From positions 1 to 26,673 of the forward strand of contig CAYMYA010000014.1 in the NCBI GenBank assembly GCA_964394565.1: DNA of 26,673 bases. The letters run 5' to 3'. Numbering within the stretch: the first letter of the stretch is position 1; every line of letters begins with the position of its first letter. The DNA is from CAIKHN01 sp964394565 (GTDB lineage Bacteria; Patescibacteriota; Patescibacteriia; UBA9934). Shown here piece by piece: positions 1-6,223 of the stretch. The translations under genes and the position numbers were made by a program. The notes below the pieces were generated by a model. The model was not told the origin of the DNA and searched no databases. It worked only from the letters and a program-made list of their open reading frames with translations.

Positions 1-55
1 GAGCATCTCGTTTACACCGAGAGGGTCGCGGGTTCGAATCCCTCAGCGTCCACCA
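1..55 (+). tRNA. tRNA-Val (anticodon UAC), 5' end outside the window
   Basis: The 3' part of a tRNA is visible. The anticodon stem tctcg/cgaga (6-10 and 18-22) encloses the seven-base loop tttacac, which gives anticodon TAC and reads valine GUA codons. A T-loop ttcgaat follows at 33-39, then the acceptor strand agcgtcc (45-51), discriminator A and an encoded CCA (53-55). The T-stem has one mismatch. The D-arm and 5' acceptor strand are cut off by the window edge. Confidence 0.9.
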
Positions 56-170
56 GTCTTCGCTAAAACTTCGTCTGGCATACCAGTATCGAAGGTTTGT
101 CGAAGACTGTCCTTCCGTAGTCCAACCGAAGCTCATTGCACTATGCGTGAGCGAAGGTAGACGAAGGAGG
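56..170. repeat. CTTCG/CGAAG-rich inverted-repeat spacer
   Basis: This non-coding spacer between the two tRNA genes is packed with CTTCG-type words and their complements. Two clear inverted pairs are agtcttcg (55-62) with cgaagact (103-110), and cttcgtct (69-76) with agacgaag (159-166). The RNA could fold into nested hairpins. It looks like a dispersed intergenic repeat of the REP kind, but only one copy is seen here. No gene is supported in it. Confidence 0.5.
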
Positions 171-177
171 ACAAAAG

Positions 178-216
178 AATCCCCCCGAAGCCGTAAGGCC
201 GAAGGGGGATTTTTGT
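178..216 (+). terminator. Rho-independent terminator upstream of tRNA-Ala
   Basis: A stem is formed by aatcccccc and gggggattt around a gaagccgtaaggccgaa loop that can itself pair, followed by a T run (209-214). It would end transcription coming from tRNA-Val before the tRNA-Ala promoter. The flanking A and T runs make it potentially bidirectional. Confidence 0.75.
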
Positions 217-225
217 ATAAAAGCG

Positions 226-255
226 TTGACGCTGTTTCCAGTCCCGTGCTTTACT
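226..255 (+). promoter_or_regulatory. Probable promoter of tRNA-Ala
   Basis: A TTGACG -35 box (226-231) lies 18 bases before a weak TTTACT -10 box (250-255). This predicts a start just before the tRNA at 268. The -35 match is good and the -10 match is weak. Its position between a terminator and the tRNA supports it. Confidence 0.5.
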
Positions 256-267
256 TGTGCCTGTTTT

Positions 268-343
268 GGGCCTTTAGCTCAGCTGGTAGAGCGCTTCCAT
301 GGCATGGAAGAGGTCAGCGGTTCGAACCCGCTAAGGTCCACCA
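268..343 (+). tRNA. tRNA-Ala (anticodon GGC)
   Basis: This is a complete 76-base tRNA. The acceptor strands gggcctt (268-274) and aaggtcc (333-339) pair with one G-U. The D-loop contains agctggta, the anticodon stem cttcc/ggaag encloses atggcat with anticodon GGC, the T-arm carries ttcgaac, and CCA is encoded at 341-343. It reads alanine GCC/GCU codons. Confidence 0.95.
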
Positions 344-378
344 TAAACATACCGACAACCGTCGGTATGTTTATTTGT
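343..378 (+). terminator. Rho-independent terminator after tRNA-Ala
   Basis: A perfect 14-bp inverted repeat (343-356 and 361-374) encloses the tetraloop aacc and is followed by a short T-rich tail. It begins at the last base of the encoded CCA, so the tRNA 3' end needs processing. The outer part of the stem is A/T, so it could also act on the opposite strand. Confidence 0.85.
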
Positions 379-490
379 AACACAATTGCATCGAGCAAAG
401 AGAATGGCGTGAGTATTTTTGCCTAAAATCGTTGTGGAGAAATAATATTATTGGTTTTTTGGACATGATAGTATCTAATCAGGTTATTGG

Positions 491-519
491 TTTAGAATTT
501 TTTTTATTTATCTCATAAT
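491..519 (+). promoter_or_regulatory. Candidate promoter upstream of the Nudix gene
   Basis: TTTAGA (491-496), a 17-base spacer and CATAAT (514-519) form a plausible promoter inside an AT-rich stretch (roughly 440-530). The leader would run about 105 bases to the Nudix start. It contains an inverted repeat, ccacaaac (562-569) with gtttgtgg (590-597). The rest of 380-490 shows nothing recognisable. Confidence 0.4.
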
Positions 520-609
520 ATGAAGGGAGAGAGCTTTGAGCCTCAGGTATTTCGTCAAATGCCACAAACTCGGGAAAGAAAGCCAAATGGTTTGTGGGTT
601 TCAGGTTAA
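520..609 (+). CDS. Possible 29-residue short ORF upstream of the Nudix gene
   Basis: An ATG at 520 opens 29 codons ending in TAA at 607-609. The predicted peptide is hydrophilic and ends KPNGLWVSG. It could be a leader peptide, the remains of a decayed gene, or chance. There is no SD, and the candidate -10 box lies immediately before the ATG, so the predicted transcript might start inside it. No family is recognised. Confidence 0.2.
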   Translation: MKGESFEPQVFRQMPQTRERKPNGLWVSG

Positions 610-630
610 GTTTTGGTTATCCGAAAAGTA

Positions 631-1077
631 ATGTATACATGTTTTGTGAGTGATAAAAGACTTATCTCAATTTTTCTCCCTATTCGTATCCACAACGAAG
701 AGATTTCTGTTTTCCTACAAAAAAGATCAGCGGATATGAAGGTACTACCAAATCATTTTGGTTTTTGGGGTGGGGGATGCGAAGAGGGAGAAACGCCTGA
801 GCAAGCGTTGGTGCGTGAGGTGAAAGAAGAATTAGGGATTGATATTGATGTAAACCAGACAGAGTTTTTTAATCACTATGAGTTTTTGAGGAGTATCAAA
901 AATGTCTACACGTTTACGCCCGAGCATGGTTGGGAGAATGAGCATGTCATCGGCGAAGGAGATTACGGCCAATGGTTCACCACAACCGAAGCACTCAACC
1001 GTTCAGACATTATTTTCGAAGATAAAGTCGTCCTCAACGATCTGGAACGCCGTTTCTTGAATACGCCCATACGGTGA
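631..1077 (+). CDS. Nudix hydrolase (MutT-like)
   Basis: A 148-residue protein with a perfect Nudix box, G-x5-E-x7-REVKEELGI, at about residues 49-71. Its glutamates bind the divalent metal that hydrolyses a nucleoside diphosphate linked to another group. Family knowledge suggests cytosolic clean-up of damaged or excess nucleotides, but the substrate cannot be read from sequence. The central domain is followed by an aromatic C-terminal stretch (HYEFLRS, YTFTPEHGW) typical of small Nudix enzymes. The ATG at 631 is chosen over an in-frame TTG at 613 because the extra residues add nothing conserved. No SD is seen. It stands alone, with its own candidate promoter, and ends in TGA. Confidence 0.88.
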   Translation: MYTCFVSDKRLISIFLPIRIHNEEISVFLQKRSADMKVLPNHFGFWGGGCEEGETPEQALVREVKEELGIDIDVNQTEFFNHYEFLRSIKNVYTFTPEHGWENEHVIGEGDYGQWFTTTEALNRSDIIFEDKVVLNDLERRFLNTPIR

Positions 1078-1095
1078 TTCGCGCCGAGTGACACG

Positions 1096-1124
1096 TTGGG
1101 TGGAGTTTTTGTTTGTGCTAAAAT
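1096..1124 (+). promoter_or_regulatory. Promoter with extended -10, probably giving a leaderless mRNA
   Basis: TTGGGT (1096-1101), a 17-base spacer and TAAAAT (1119-1124) with an upstream TG (1116-1117) form a good extended -10 promoter. The expected start falls at about 1131, one or two bases before the ATG at 1133, so the transcript would have essentially no 5' leader. Confidence 0.65.
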
Positions 1125-1132
1125 GACGGTGT

Positions 1133-1366
1133 ATGTTTGAGCGCATTTTGATTGGGCTGTTTGTGGGGGTGGTGGGGTTTGTCATGGTGTGGAAAACGCG
1201 ATGGTTTGAGGATTTGCTCGGGCCAGTGGCGTGGGCCGAAGAGCATCTTGGCACCACAAACTTTTTCTATAAGCTCTTGGGCACTGCGATTATTATTCTC
1301 GGAATTATTATTACGTTGAATCTTTTCGATATTCTCATCGGAAGCTTCATTCGTTCCCTCTTTTAA
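1133..1366 (+). CDS. Small two-TM membrane protein
   Basis: A 77-residue protein with two hydrophobic helices, about residues 5-20 and 48-70, joined by a polar segment (WKTRWFEDLLGPVAWAEEHLG). No family is recognised. It is the first gene of a run that continues two bases later with a methyltransferase, so the two are probably co-transcribed from the promoter just upstream. The predicted message is leaderless. The composition and clean helices make it a credible gene despite its length. Confidence 0.7.
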   Translation: MFERILIGLFVGVVGFVMVWKTRWFEDLLGPVAWAEEHLGTTNFFYKLLGTAIIILGIIITLNLFDILIGSFIRSLF

Positions 1367-1368
1367 TC

Positions 1369-1914
1369 ATGGCGAACAATTCTTTGCTTCATACTCAGGC
1401 GATGATCGATATCGCTCAACTCCTCCCAGGCATGCGCGTGGCAGATTTCGGTGCGGGGCGGACGGCGCATTTTGTGCTCCCGCTTGCCAAAACGGTGGGG
1501 GGCGACGGTGTGGTGTATGCCGTGGATATTCACCCGGAGGCGCTTTCGATGTTACGCGGGCATCGCTCGCTGCATACCGTGCCTCACCTCACGGTGGTGC
1601 GCGGGGACATTGAACGCTTTGGAGGAATTGACGGTATTCCGCCACGATCGCTTGATCGAATTTTTCTCGTCAATACGCTGTGGATGACGCGGCGCTTTGC
1701 ATCTATTGTCGCTGAAGCACGTCGACTTCTTGCACATGACGGCGTGATTATTGTGGCAGATTGGGAACCGAGTACTCGTCATCCGGTTGCTCCAGTATCG
1801 TCGCTGCGTGTGGCGCCAGGGGCGATTGATCGGGTGTTCACTGATGGGGGTTGCACACGGTGCGGGACGTTTCAGCCGGGGCGGCACCACTGGGGGCGAA
1901 TTTACAGCGCCTAA
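1369..1914 (+). CDS. Class I SAM-dependent methyltransferase
   Basis: A 181-residue Rossmann-fold methyltransferase. Motif I, VADFGAG (24-30), would bind the SAM amino-acid part. The acidic residue ending strand 2 is in VYAVDIHPEAL (Asp53), and a VVRGDIE segment follows at the motif III position. The protein is short and lacks an obvious substrate-binding addition, so the methyl acceptor (RNA, protein or small molecule) is unknown. The closest general type is the UbiE/menaquinone-like Methyltransf_11/31 group. It starts two bases after the previous stop with no SD, which implies translational coupling. The C-terminus has a CTRCG pair of cysteines. Confidence 0.8.
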   Translation: MANNSLLHTQAMIDIAQLLPGMRVADFGAGRTAHFVLPLAKTVGGDGVVYAVDIHPEALSMLRGHRSLHTVPHLTVVRGDIERFGGIDGIPPRSLDRIFLVNTLWMTRRFASIVAEARRLLAHDGVIIVADWEPSTRHPVAPVSSLRVAPGAIDRVFTDGGCTRCGTFQPGRHHWGRIYSA

Positions 1915-1938
1915 AACTTCCGATACCATAGCCCGCAT

Positions 1939-2355
1939 ATGAATTTCTTCTCTCCATTACTTGACTGGCAATTCTGGTTTGATCTCACGCCGATCAGAAT
2001 GGCGTCCACATTCGAGGCAATGTTTTTTGGTATTTTTGCGCTGTTCATCATCGCTGGTTCCGTCATTCGCATGGTGACGCGTAACCGTTCTTCGGAAAAA
2101 TATCGTGCAGAAATGCTCAAACGCATTGCGGGAATTTTTTCCGCAACCGGTGGCATTGGATTGATCTGGTTCTTTTTCACGTTTGAGGAGATCCAGTTTT
2201 TTGGCGCTCGTTTCTGGTTTCTCGTCATCATCGTTGGCGTCGTCATCGCGCTCATTCGCTTGCGCCGCTTCATGAAGCGCGACGTCCCTGTTCTTCAGCA
2301 CCGCGAGCAATCGCGCGCCGAAGTGAATAAGTATCTGCCACGACGAGGTCGGTAA
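1939..2355 (+). CDS. Three-TM membrane protein of unknown function
   Basis: A 138-residue integral membrane protein with hydrophobic helices at about residues 24-46, 62-82 and 91-108. A positively charged loop (residues 44-64) and a basic tail (RLRRFMKRD and onward) suggest cytoplasmic ends by the positive-inside rule. No family is recognised. It lies between the methyltransferase and yraN on the same strand, 24 and 6 bases away respectively, and is likely part of one transcript. There is no SD before the ATG. Confidence 0.72.
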   Translation: MNFFSPLLDWQFWFDLTPIRMASTFEAMFFGIFALFIIAGSVIRMVTRNRSSEKYRAEMLKRIAGIFSATGGIGLIWFFFTFEEIQFFGARFWFLVIIVGVVIALIRLRRFMKRDVPVLQHREQSRAEVNKYLPRRGR

Positions 2356-2361
2356 TCTCCT

Positions 2362-2709
2362 ATGGTCGACCGCAGGAGGATTTTTGGAAACGCAGCCGAG
2401 CATGAAGCCGCTGCGTTTTTGAAATCAAAGGGGATCGAGATTCTCAGAACGCAATATCGAAACCGCTTTGGGGAGATTGATATCATCGCAAAAGACGGCA
2501 GCGAGGTCGTGATGGTCGAGGTGAAGGCACGTAAGGATCATGAGTTTGGATACCCAGAAGAATCAGTAACACCATCGAAGTTGCGAAAAATCCGTATGGT
2601 CGGTGCAATGTTCATGGACGAATTTCCAGGGGTTGAATGGCGCGTCGATGTGATCGCGATCGAATACGATCAAACCCCCCCACGAATCACGCATATTGTT
2701 GGAGTGTAG
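2362..2709 (+). CDS. yraN: YraN/UPF0102 family nuclease-like protein
   Basis: A 115-residue protein that matches UPF0102 over its full length. An N-terminal helix carries GNAAEHEAAAFL. It is followed by a PD-(D/E)XK-like core with GEID (37-40) and VEVK (52-55), so Glu38, Asp40, Glu53 and Lys55 are the likely catalytic set. The family is structurally related to Holliday-junction resolvases and restriction endonucleases, but its cellular role is not settled. It starts six bases after the preceding membrane-protein gene without an SD. The length is normal for the family. Confidence 0.9.
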   Translation: MVDRRRIFGNAAEHEAAAFLKSKGIEILRTQYRNRFGEIDIIAKDGSEVVMVEVKARKDHEFGYPEESVTPSKLRKIRMVGAMFMDEFPGVEWRVDVIAIEYDQTPPRITHIVGV

Positions 2710-2712
2710 TCC

Positions 2713-2742
2713 AACCCTTAGCGTTGGCCGACCCTAAGGGTT
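2713..2742 (+). terminator. Hairpin after yraN, possible weak terminator
   Basis: An inverted repeat aacccttag/ctaagggtt has a 9-bp stem and a 12-base loop. It starts three bases after the yraN stop. It is followed by an A-rich sequence rather than a U tract, so it may protect the mRNA end or act as a factor-dependent terminator rather than a classical one. A TAATAT box with an upstream TG (2780-2788) could start the next gene. Confidence 0.45.
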
Positions 2743-2824
2743 AAACAATATTACGGGCGAAGAGTGAGAAATAGCATCGTGATAATATTGAAATGCTCCG
2801 CATGAAAGAATCTCGTGCCATTTT

Positions 2825-3067
2825 ATGCTCAGCAAAAATGATATTCAGGTTCTTCGTGGAATGTTTGAAGAGAATAATCACATTTTGAAGCTCGAGATTC
2901 GTGACGAAGTGTATTCAATCGTAAAAGCGACCGAAGTGTCACTCCGTCGCGAAATGCACCAAATGCGCGACGATATTCTTGATGTGATTCATGACGGAAT
3001 TCTGCCTCAGATTGAGGAACATCGTATTGATATTGCCCGATTGAAGGTGGCAACAGGAATTGCGTGA
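2825..3067 (+). CDS. Small coiled-coil protein
   Basis: An 80-residue, highly charged, almost entirely helical protein with heptad-like spacing of Leu/Ile/Val (for example ILKLEIRDEVYSIV and IEEHRIDIARLKV). It is predicted to form a coiled-coil dimer or higher oligomer. Similar short all-helical proteins are frequent in CPR genomes, usually without a known role. It stands alone between yraN and nusA. The start at 2825 is the only one that keeps the helix intact. No SD is obvious. Confidence 0.65.
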   Translation: MLSKNDIQVLRGMFEENNHILKLEIRDEVYSIVKATEVSLRREMHQMRDDILDVIHDGILPQIEEHRIDIARLKVATGIA

Positions 3068-3098
3068 GTTTGGACGTTGTGATAGAGTGTACTCATGA

Positions 3099-3122
3099 AG
3101 ACCTGGCCGCAATGCCAGGTCT
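3099..3122 (+). promoter_or_regulatory. Perfect hairpin in the nusA leader
   Basis: agacctggc (3099-3107) and gccaggtct (3114-3122) form a perfect 9-bp stem around the loop cgcaat, 30 bases before the nusA ATG. No U tract follows, so it is not a simple terminator. A TTGGAC -35-like box lies upstream at 3070-3075. The hairpin may be an RNA control or stability element. NusA binds nascent RNA and regulates its own operon in other bacteria, so feedback control is possible. Confidence 0.5.
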
Positions 3123-3151
3123 GAGTGTTAAAAACTAAAGAACAATCGATT

Positions 3152-4417
3152 ATGGCAAGTGCAATTGAGTTAGCAATCCGACAGATTTGTGACGAGAAGG
3201 GGCTTTCATATGAAAACGTGCTCGCGACGATTGAATCAGCAATCTCGGCCGCATACCGCAAGGACTTTGGTGACAAATATCACAATCTTGAAGCGCAGTT
3301 CGATACAGAAACTGGCTTGGCGCGTATTTTTGACGTGAAAACAGTGGTTGACGATATTACTCCAGAGGAGCTTGAAGAAGTGAAGAAGCGCGAGGCGGAA
3401 GAAGCCGCACGTCGTGAAGCGATGCGTGCGCTCGGAGATTTTTCTCCCCCTGCAGAAACGTCGCTAGAAGAAATCGGCCCGAAATTTAACCCGAAAACCG
3501 ATATCATGGTTTCGGATGCGCAACTCTTAAAAATGGGCGCGAAGCCTGGGGATGTTATTCGTACAGAATTGCCGCAAGCGGTGGAATTTGGGCGCATGGC
3601 CGCAATGACCGCAAAGCAAGTCATTACGCAAAAGTTGCGCGAAGCGGAGCGTGAAATTGTCTTTAATGAGTTTAAAGGTGTTGAAGGTGATGTGATTGTG
3701 GGAACGGTGCAGCGCCGTGAGGGGCGCATTATTCTCGTCGACATTGGCCGGACGGCGGGCATTATTAAGCCAGAAGATGCAATGCCAACGGAGCGGTATC
3801 GTTCGGGGGATCGTTTGAAGTTTTATGTGCGAGAGGTATCGCTTGGAACGCGTGGGGCGCAAATTTTGCTTTCGCGCACGAGTGATGAGCTGGTGAAGAA
3901 GCTCTTCATGGTAGAAATTCCAGAAGTTGCTGATGGTACGGTGGTCATTAAGGCGGTTGCGCGTGAAGCCGGGGCGCGATCGAAAGTCGCGGTATCATCC
4001 ACAGATGCCGGAATCGATCCTATTGGTGCATGTATTGGCCAGCGTGGAAGTCGTATTCAGACCATTACGAGCGAACTCTCGGGAGAAAAGATTGATATCG
4101 TGGAGTGGAGTGAGAATCCTCGTGAATTTATTACACACGCGCTTTCACCAGCGAAGGTGCTTGAGGTGAACCTTGATGAAGCAGAACACGCGGCGATTGT
4201 GGTCGTACCAAGTGATCAACTTTCTCTCGCGATTGGTCGTGGTGGGCAGAATGTACGTCTTGCGGCAAAGCTGACGGGTTGGAAAGTGAATATTCAGGAG
4301 AAGAACATGGAGGGGGAGGCGGCAGAGGGCGCGAGTGGGGAGTCTGGAACACCTATTCCGGCACCTGATGCGCAATCACCTGATGTCGAAGCGACACCTG
4401 AAATCGCAGCCGAATAA
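3152..4417 (+). CDS. nusA: Transcription termination/antitermination factor NusA
   Basis: A 421-residue NusA, which binds RNA polymerase and nascent RNA and controls pausing, termination and antitermination. The order is the N-terminal RNAP-binding domain (1 to about 170), S1 (about 178-245, VIVGTVQRREGRIILVDIG), KH1 (about 250-318, with GACIGQRGSRI) and KH2 (about 340-380, with LAIGRGGQNVRLA). A Pro/Ala/Glu-rich tail of about 40 residues follows, with no acidic AR repeats. A charged Glu/Arg/Ala-rich stretch (about 70-105) and linker to residue 125 lie inside the N-terminal domain. The ATG at 3152 is preferred over an in-frame GTG at 3125 because family alignment begins there. yidC follows after two bases, so the two are co-transcribed. 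Confidence 0.95.
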   Translation: MASAIELAIRQICDEKGLSYENVLATIESAISAAYRKDFGDKYHNLEAQFDTETGLARIFDVKTVVDDITPEELEEVKKREAEEAARREAMRALGDFSPPAETSLEEIGPKFNPKTDIMVSDAQLLKMGAKPGDVIRTELPQAVEFGRMAAMTAKQVITQKLREAEREIVFNEFKGVEGDVIVGTVQRREGRIILVDIGRTAGIIKPEDAMPTERYRSGDRLKFYVREVSLGTRGAQILLSRTSDELVKKLFMVEIPEVADGTVVIKAVAREAGARSKVAVSSTDAGIDPIGACIGQRGSRIQTITSELSGEKIDIVEWSENPREFITHALSPAKVLEVNLDEAEHAAIVVVPSDQLSLAIGRGGQNVRLAAKLTGWKVNIQEKNMEGEAAEGASGESGTPIPAPDAQSPDVEATPEIAAE

Positions 4418-4419
4418 CT

Positions 4420-5139
4420 ATGGGAAATTTCTTTTTCGTGTTGTTGTACCAGCCAATCTACAACGCACTTGTGTTCGTCTATTCGCTTGCGCCATGGGGC
4501 GGGCTTGGGTTGTCGATTATCGTGATGACCATCGTGGTAAAGAGCCTCGTGTTGCCCTTGACGTACAAGTCTATGAAGGCGCAGAAGGAACTCCAAGAAA
4601 TTCAGCCAAAAATTGCGGAGATAAAGGAGAAATATAAGGACGATAAGGAAACGCTCGCAAAGGAGCTCATGGGTGTGTACAAGGTGCATAATGTGAACCC
4701 GTTTGCGTCCTGCTTGCCAACAGTCATTCAGCTCGTAGTGTTTATTGCGTTGTATCAGGCGCTTGCAGCCGGAATCCACACCGTTGACCCGTCAATATTG
4801 TATTCGTTCGTGCAAAACCCTGGAACGATGTCTCCAATATTCTTTGGTATTGATTTGAGCGTGATTTCTATTCCGCTTGGGGTGATTGCGGGTGTTGCAC
4901 AGTATTTCCAGGCAAAGCAAATGGTCACACGCCGTCCGCCAAAGCAGGCGCAAGGTACGACGGTTGCGCTGGACGAAGACATGACGGCCACCATGAACAA
5001 AATGATGCTCTACGGCCTACCAGTCATGATGTTGGTTCTCGGCTCAACCACCCTCGTGGGTGGCGTGACCCTCTATATCGTGATCAGCACCTTGTACACC
5101 TATGCCATGTACGCTTTCTTCCTGAAGCCGAAGGGGTAA
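4420..5139 (+). CDS. yidC: Membrane protein insertase YidC/Oxa1
   Basis: A 239-residue YidC/Oxa1 insertase of the short, Gram-positive-like type, without the large periplasmic P1 domain. It inserts and folds membrane proteins with or without SecYEG. The first core TM (about 30-50) is followed by a cytoplasmic coiled-coil hairpin (KSMKAQKELQEIQPKI, then KDDKETLAKEL). The conserved NPFASCLPTVIQLVVFIALY segment starts TM2, and there are further TMs near 150-165, 190-210 and 213-233. The groove position that is usually Arg (TxxxR before LPL) is Lys41 here. No lipobox is present. It is coupled to nusA by a two-base gap. Confidence 0.95.
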   Translation: MGNFFFVLLYQPIYNALVFVYSLAPWGGLGLSIIVMTIVVKSLVLPLTYKSMKAQKELQEIQPKIAEIKEKYKDDKETLAKELMGVYKVHNVNPFASCLPTVIQLVVFIALYQALAAGIHTVDPSILYSFVQNPGTMSPIFFGIDLSVISIPLGVIAGVAQYFQAKQMVTRRPPKQAQGTTVALDEDMTATMNKMMLYGLPVMMLVLGSTTLVGGVTLYIVISTLYTYAMYAFFLKPKG

Positions 5140-5142
5140 AAC

Positions 5143-5247
5143 GTCATCTCTCAGCCTTCCGTCATCTCCGACACGTCGTTCGTGAACGACGTGTCACGCG
5201 CACTTGTCCCCCGAAGCTTTCGCGAAGGGGGAGGCGGGAATCCAGAA
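5143..5247. repeat. REP-like intergenic repeat with two hairpins
   Basis: gtcatctc occurs twice (5143-5150, 5161-5168). It is followed by a palindrome with 12-bp arms (5170-5195), then a ccccc/ggggg hairpin (5208-5231), and the block ends in aggcgggaatccag. GTCAT...GGCGGGAATCCAG blocks are common dispersed intergenic repeats in CPR genomes as I recall them. The element lies directly after yidC and is non-coding. Confidence 0.55.
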
Positions 5248-5272
5248 CAAAGAAAATACTGCCAATACTAGC

Positions 5273-5302
5273 AAAAAACGGTTGACGTATCAGCCGTTTT
5301 TT
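5273..5302 (+). terminator. Rho-independent terminator of nusA-yidC
   Basis: aaaaaacgg and ccgtttttt pair through a 13-bp stem (including one G-U) with loop cgta, and the 3' arm supplies the U tract. It closes the nusA-yidC transcript. The A/T symmetry would also let it work on the opposite strand. Confidence 0.85.
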
Positions 5303-5378
5303 GTTTCACTGTATCCGCTATCCTCCCCGCACTCGCGGGTGCGACGGTAGCAGACCCCCTTCGTTCAGAGAGGCCCAC

Positions 5379-6050
5379 GTGGATCACCCCTTTTCCTCGC
5401 TTCTGCCCCTCATCAGTAGTTTCCAAAGTCCCCGTGATCTCGTGGCGTTCGTGCTCCGGAACACCCCCGGAGCGACGGTGGATCCGGATGACATCCGCAC
5501 CGTCCAGGCTGCGATGGCCTGGTGGTGGCGGTTCGGCGGAGACGCCCTCTTCGAGGCCTACCTCGAAACCATCCCAGTTGCTCCGGATTTCGTGGAGCTC
5601 CGCAGGCGCTTCCCCCAGCTCAATCTTCCGCTCTTGGTTGACCCCCGGCTCGGCCATGTCCACACCGCGATGCTTGTGGGTCTCGAGTACCGCGAGAACG
5701 GCTTCAGGGATGACTCGTTGATACCTGCCGATGATCGACACCGCATGCCCACCGATGCACCGTACTGGGTGCTCGCGCACGATGGTGCGCCGAACTTGGG
5801 TCGCGCCCCGACAGACTGTTTTGCAGACTGTACGGGCGACGTCTATGCTGGCACGGCGGACGTGCTGATGGCTCTTCGGCTCCAGCACGGGTCGCGCAGG
5901 TACTCCATGGACGGCCCCGGATCCGTTCTCGCCGACGGTCGCGGGAGCTGTGCGTACGTGAGCCCGCTCGCCGCCGGGAAGAGCTTGCTCATGGTTCGCA
6001 GTCGGCGTGCGGCTCCGCGGTCCGGCGCGGTCGTCTTCGTTCAGGGGTGA
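5379..6050 (+). CDS. GC-rich hypothetical protein, likely acquired
   Basis: A 223-residue soluble protein that I cannot assign to a family. It is rich in Pro, Arg and Asp and has no TM or signal peptide. Notable stretches are MAWWWRFGG (about 48-56), PYWVLAHDGAP (about 128-138) and a Cys pair CFADC. The GTG at 5379 is chosen because GAGAGG (5368-5373) lies five bases upstream, a clear SD unlike those of neighbouring host genes. Base and codon use are distinctly more GC-rich than nusA-yidC before it or the flippase gene after it. A strong hairpin terminator follows. The opposite strand is also open, but its translation is an Arg/Ser-rich shadow. Confidence 0.68.
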   Translation: MDHPFSSLLPLISSFQSPRDLVAFVLRNTPGATVDPDDIRTVQAAMAWWWRFGGDALFEAYLETIPVAPDFVELRRRFPQLNLPLLVDPRLGHVHTAMLVGLEYRENGFRDDSLIPADDRHRMPTDAPYWVLAHDGAPNLGRAPTDCFADCTGDVYAGTADVLMALRLQHGSRRYSMDGPGSVLADGRGSCAYVSPLAAGKSLLMVRSRRAAPRSGAVVFVQG

Positions 6051-6106
6051 CGACCTTAGCCCCCGGATCTCGGCACTACGTGTGTCTCGGTTCTCAGTGA
6101 CGCTGG

Positions 6107-6137
6107 TCCCGGCAGTGCGCGAGCGCTGTCGGGATTT
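6107..6137 (+). terminator. GC-rich terminator of the island-1 gene
   Basis: A 12-bp stem (6107-6118 with 6123-6134, with two G-U pairs) is capped by a GCGA tetraloop of the GNRA type and followed by a short T run. It closes the GC-rich gene before the envelope operon starts. Confidence 0.65.
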
Positions 6138-6208
6138 GTGATATGGGAGCACTCGAGGTGCTTTGTTCATAATGCATGAGATCGCCTGCCTACGTGAGCG
6201 TTTTGTTG

Positions 6209-6214
6209 TACACT
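6209..6214 (+). promoter_or_regulatory. Candidate -10 box of the envelope operon
   Basis: TACACT (6209-6214), directly preceded by TG, fits a -10 box and would start transcription at about 6221, a few bases before the ATG at 6224. No convincing -35 box is visible. The implied leader is nearly absent. Confidence 0.35.
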
Positions 6215-6223
6215 GGTTTCTAT

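Noticed and set aside
613..630. TTG start for the Nudix gene
   Set aside because: No SD and no conserved residues are gained over the ATG at 631.
2713..2742. Classical terminator after yraN
   Set aside because: The stem is good but no U tract follows. It is kept only as a low-confidence hairpin.
5213..5226. ctttcgcgaag near 5217-5227 as a fourth TTTTCGCGAAAA operator
   Set aside because: It matches only the core and is part of the hairpin of the REP-like element, with no promoter boxes around it.
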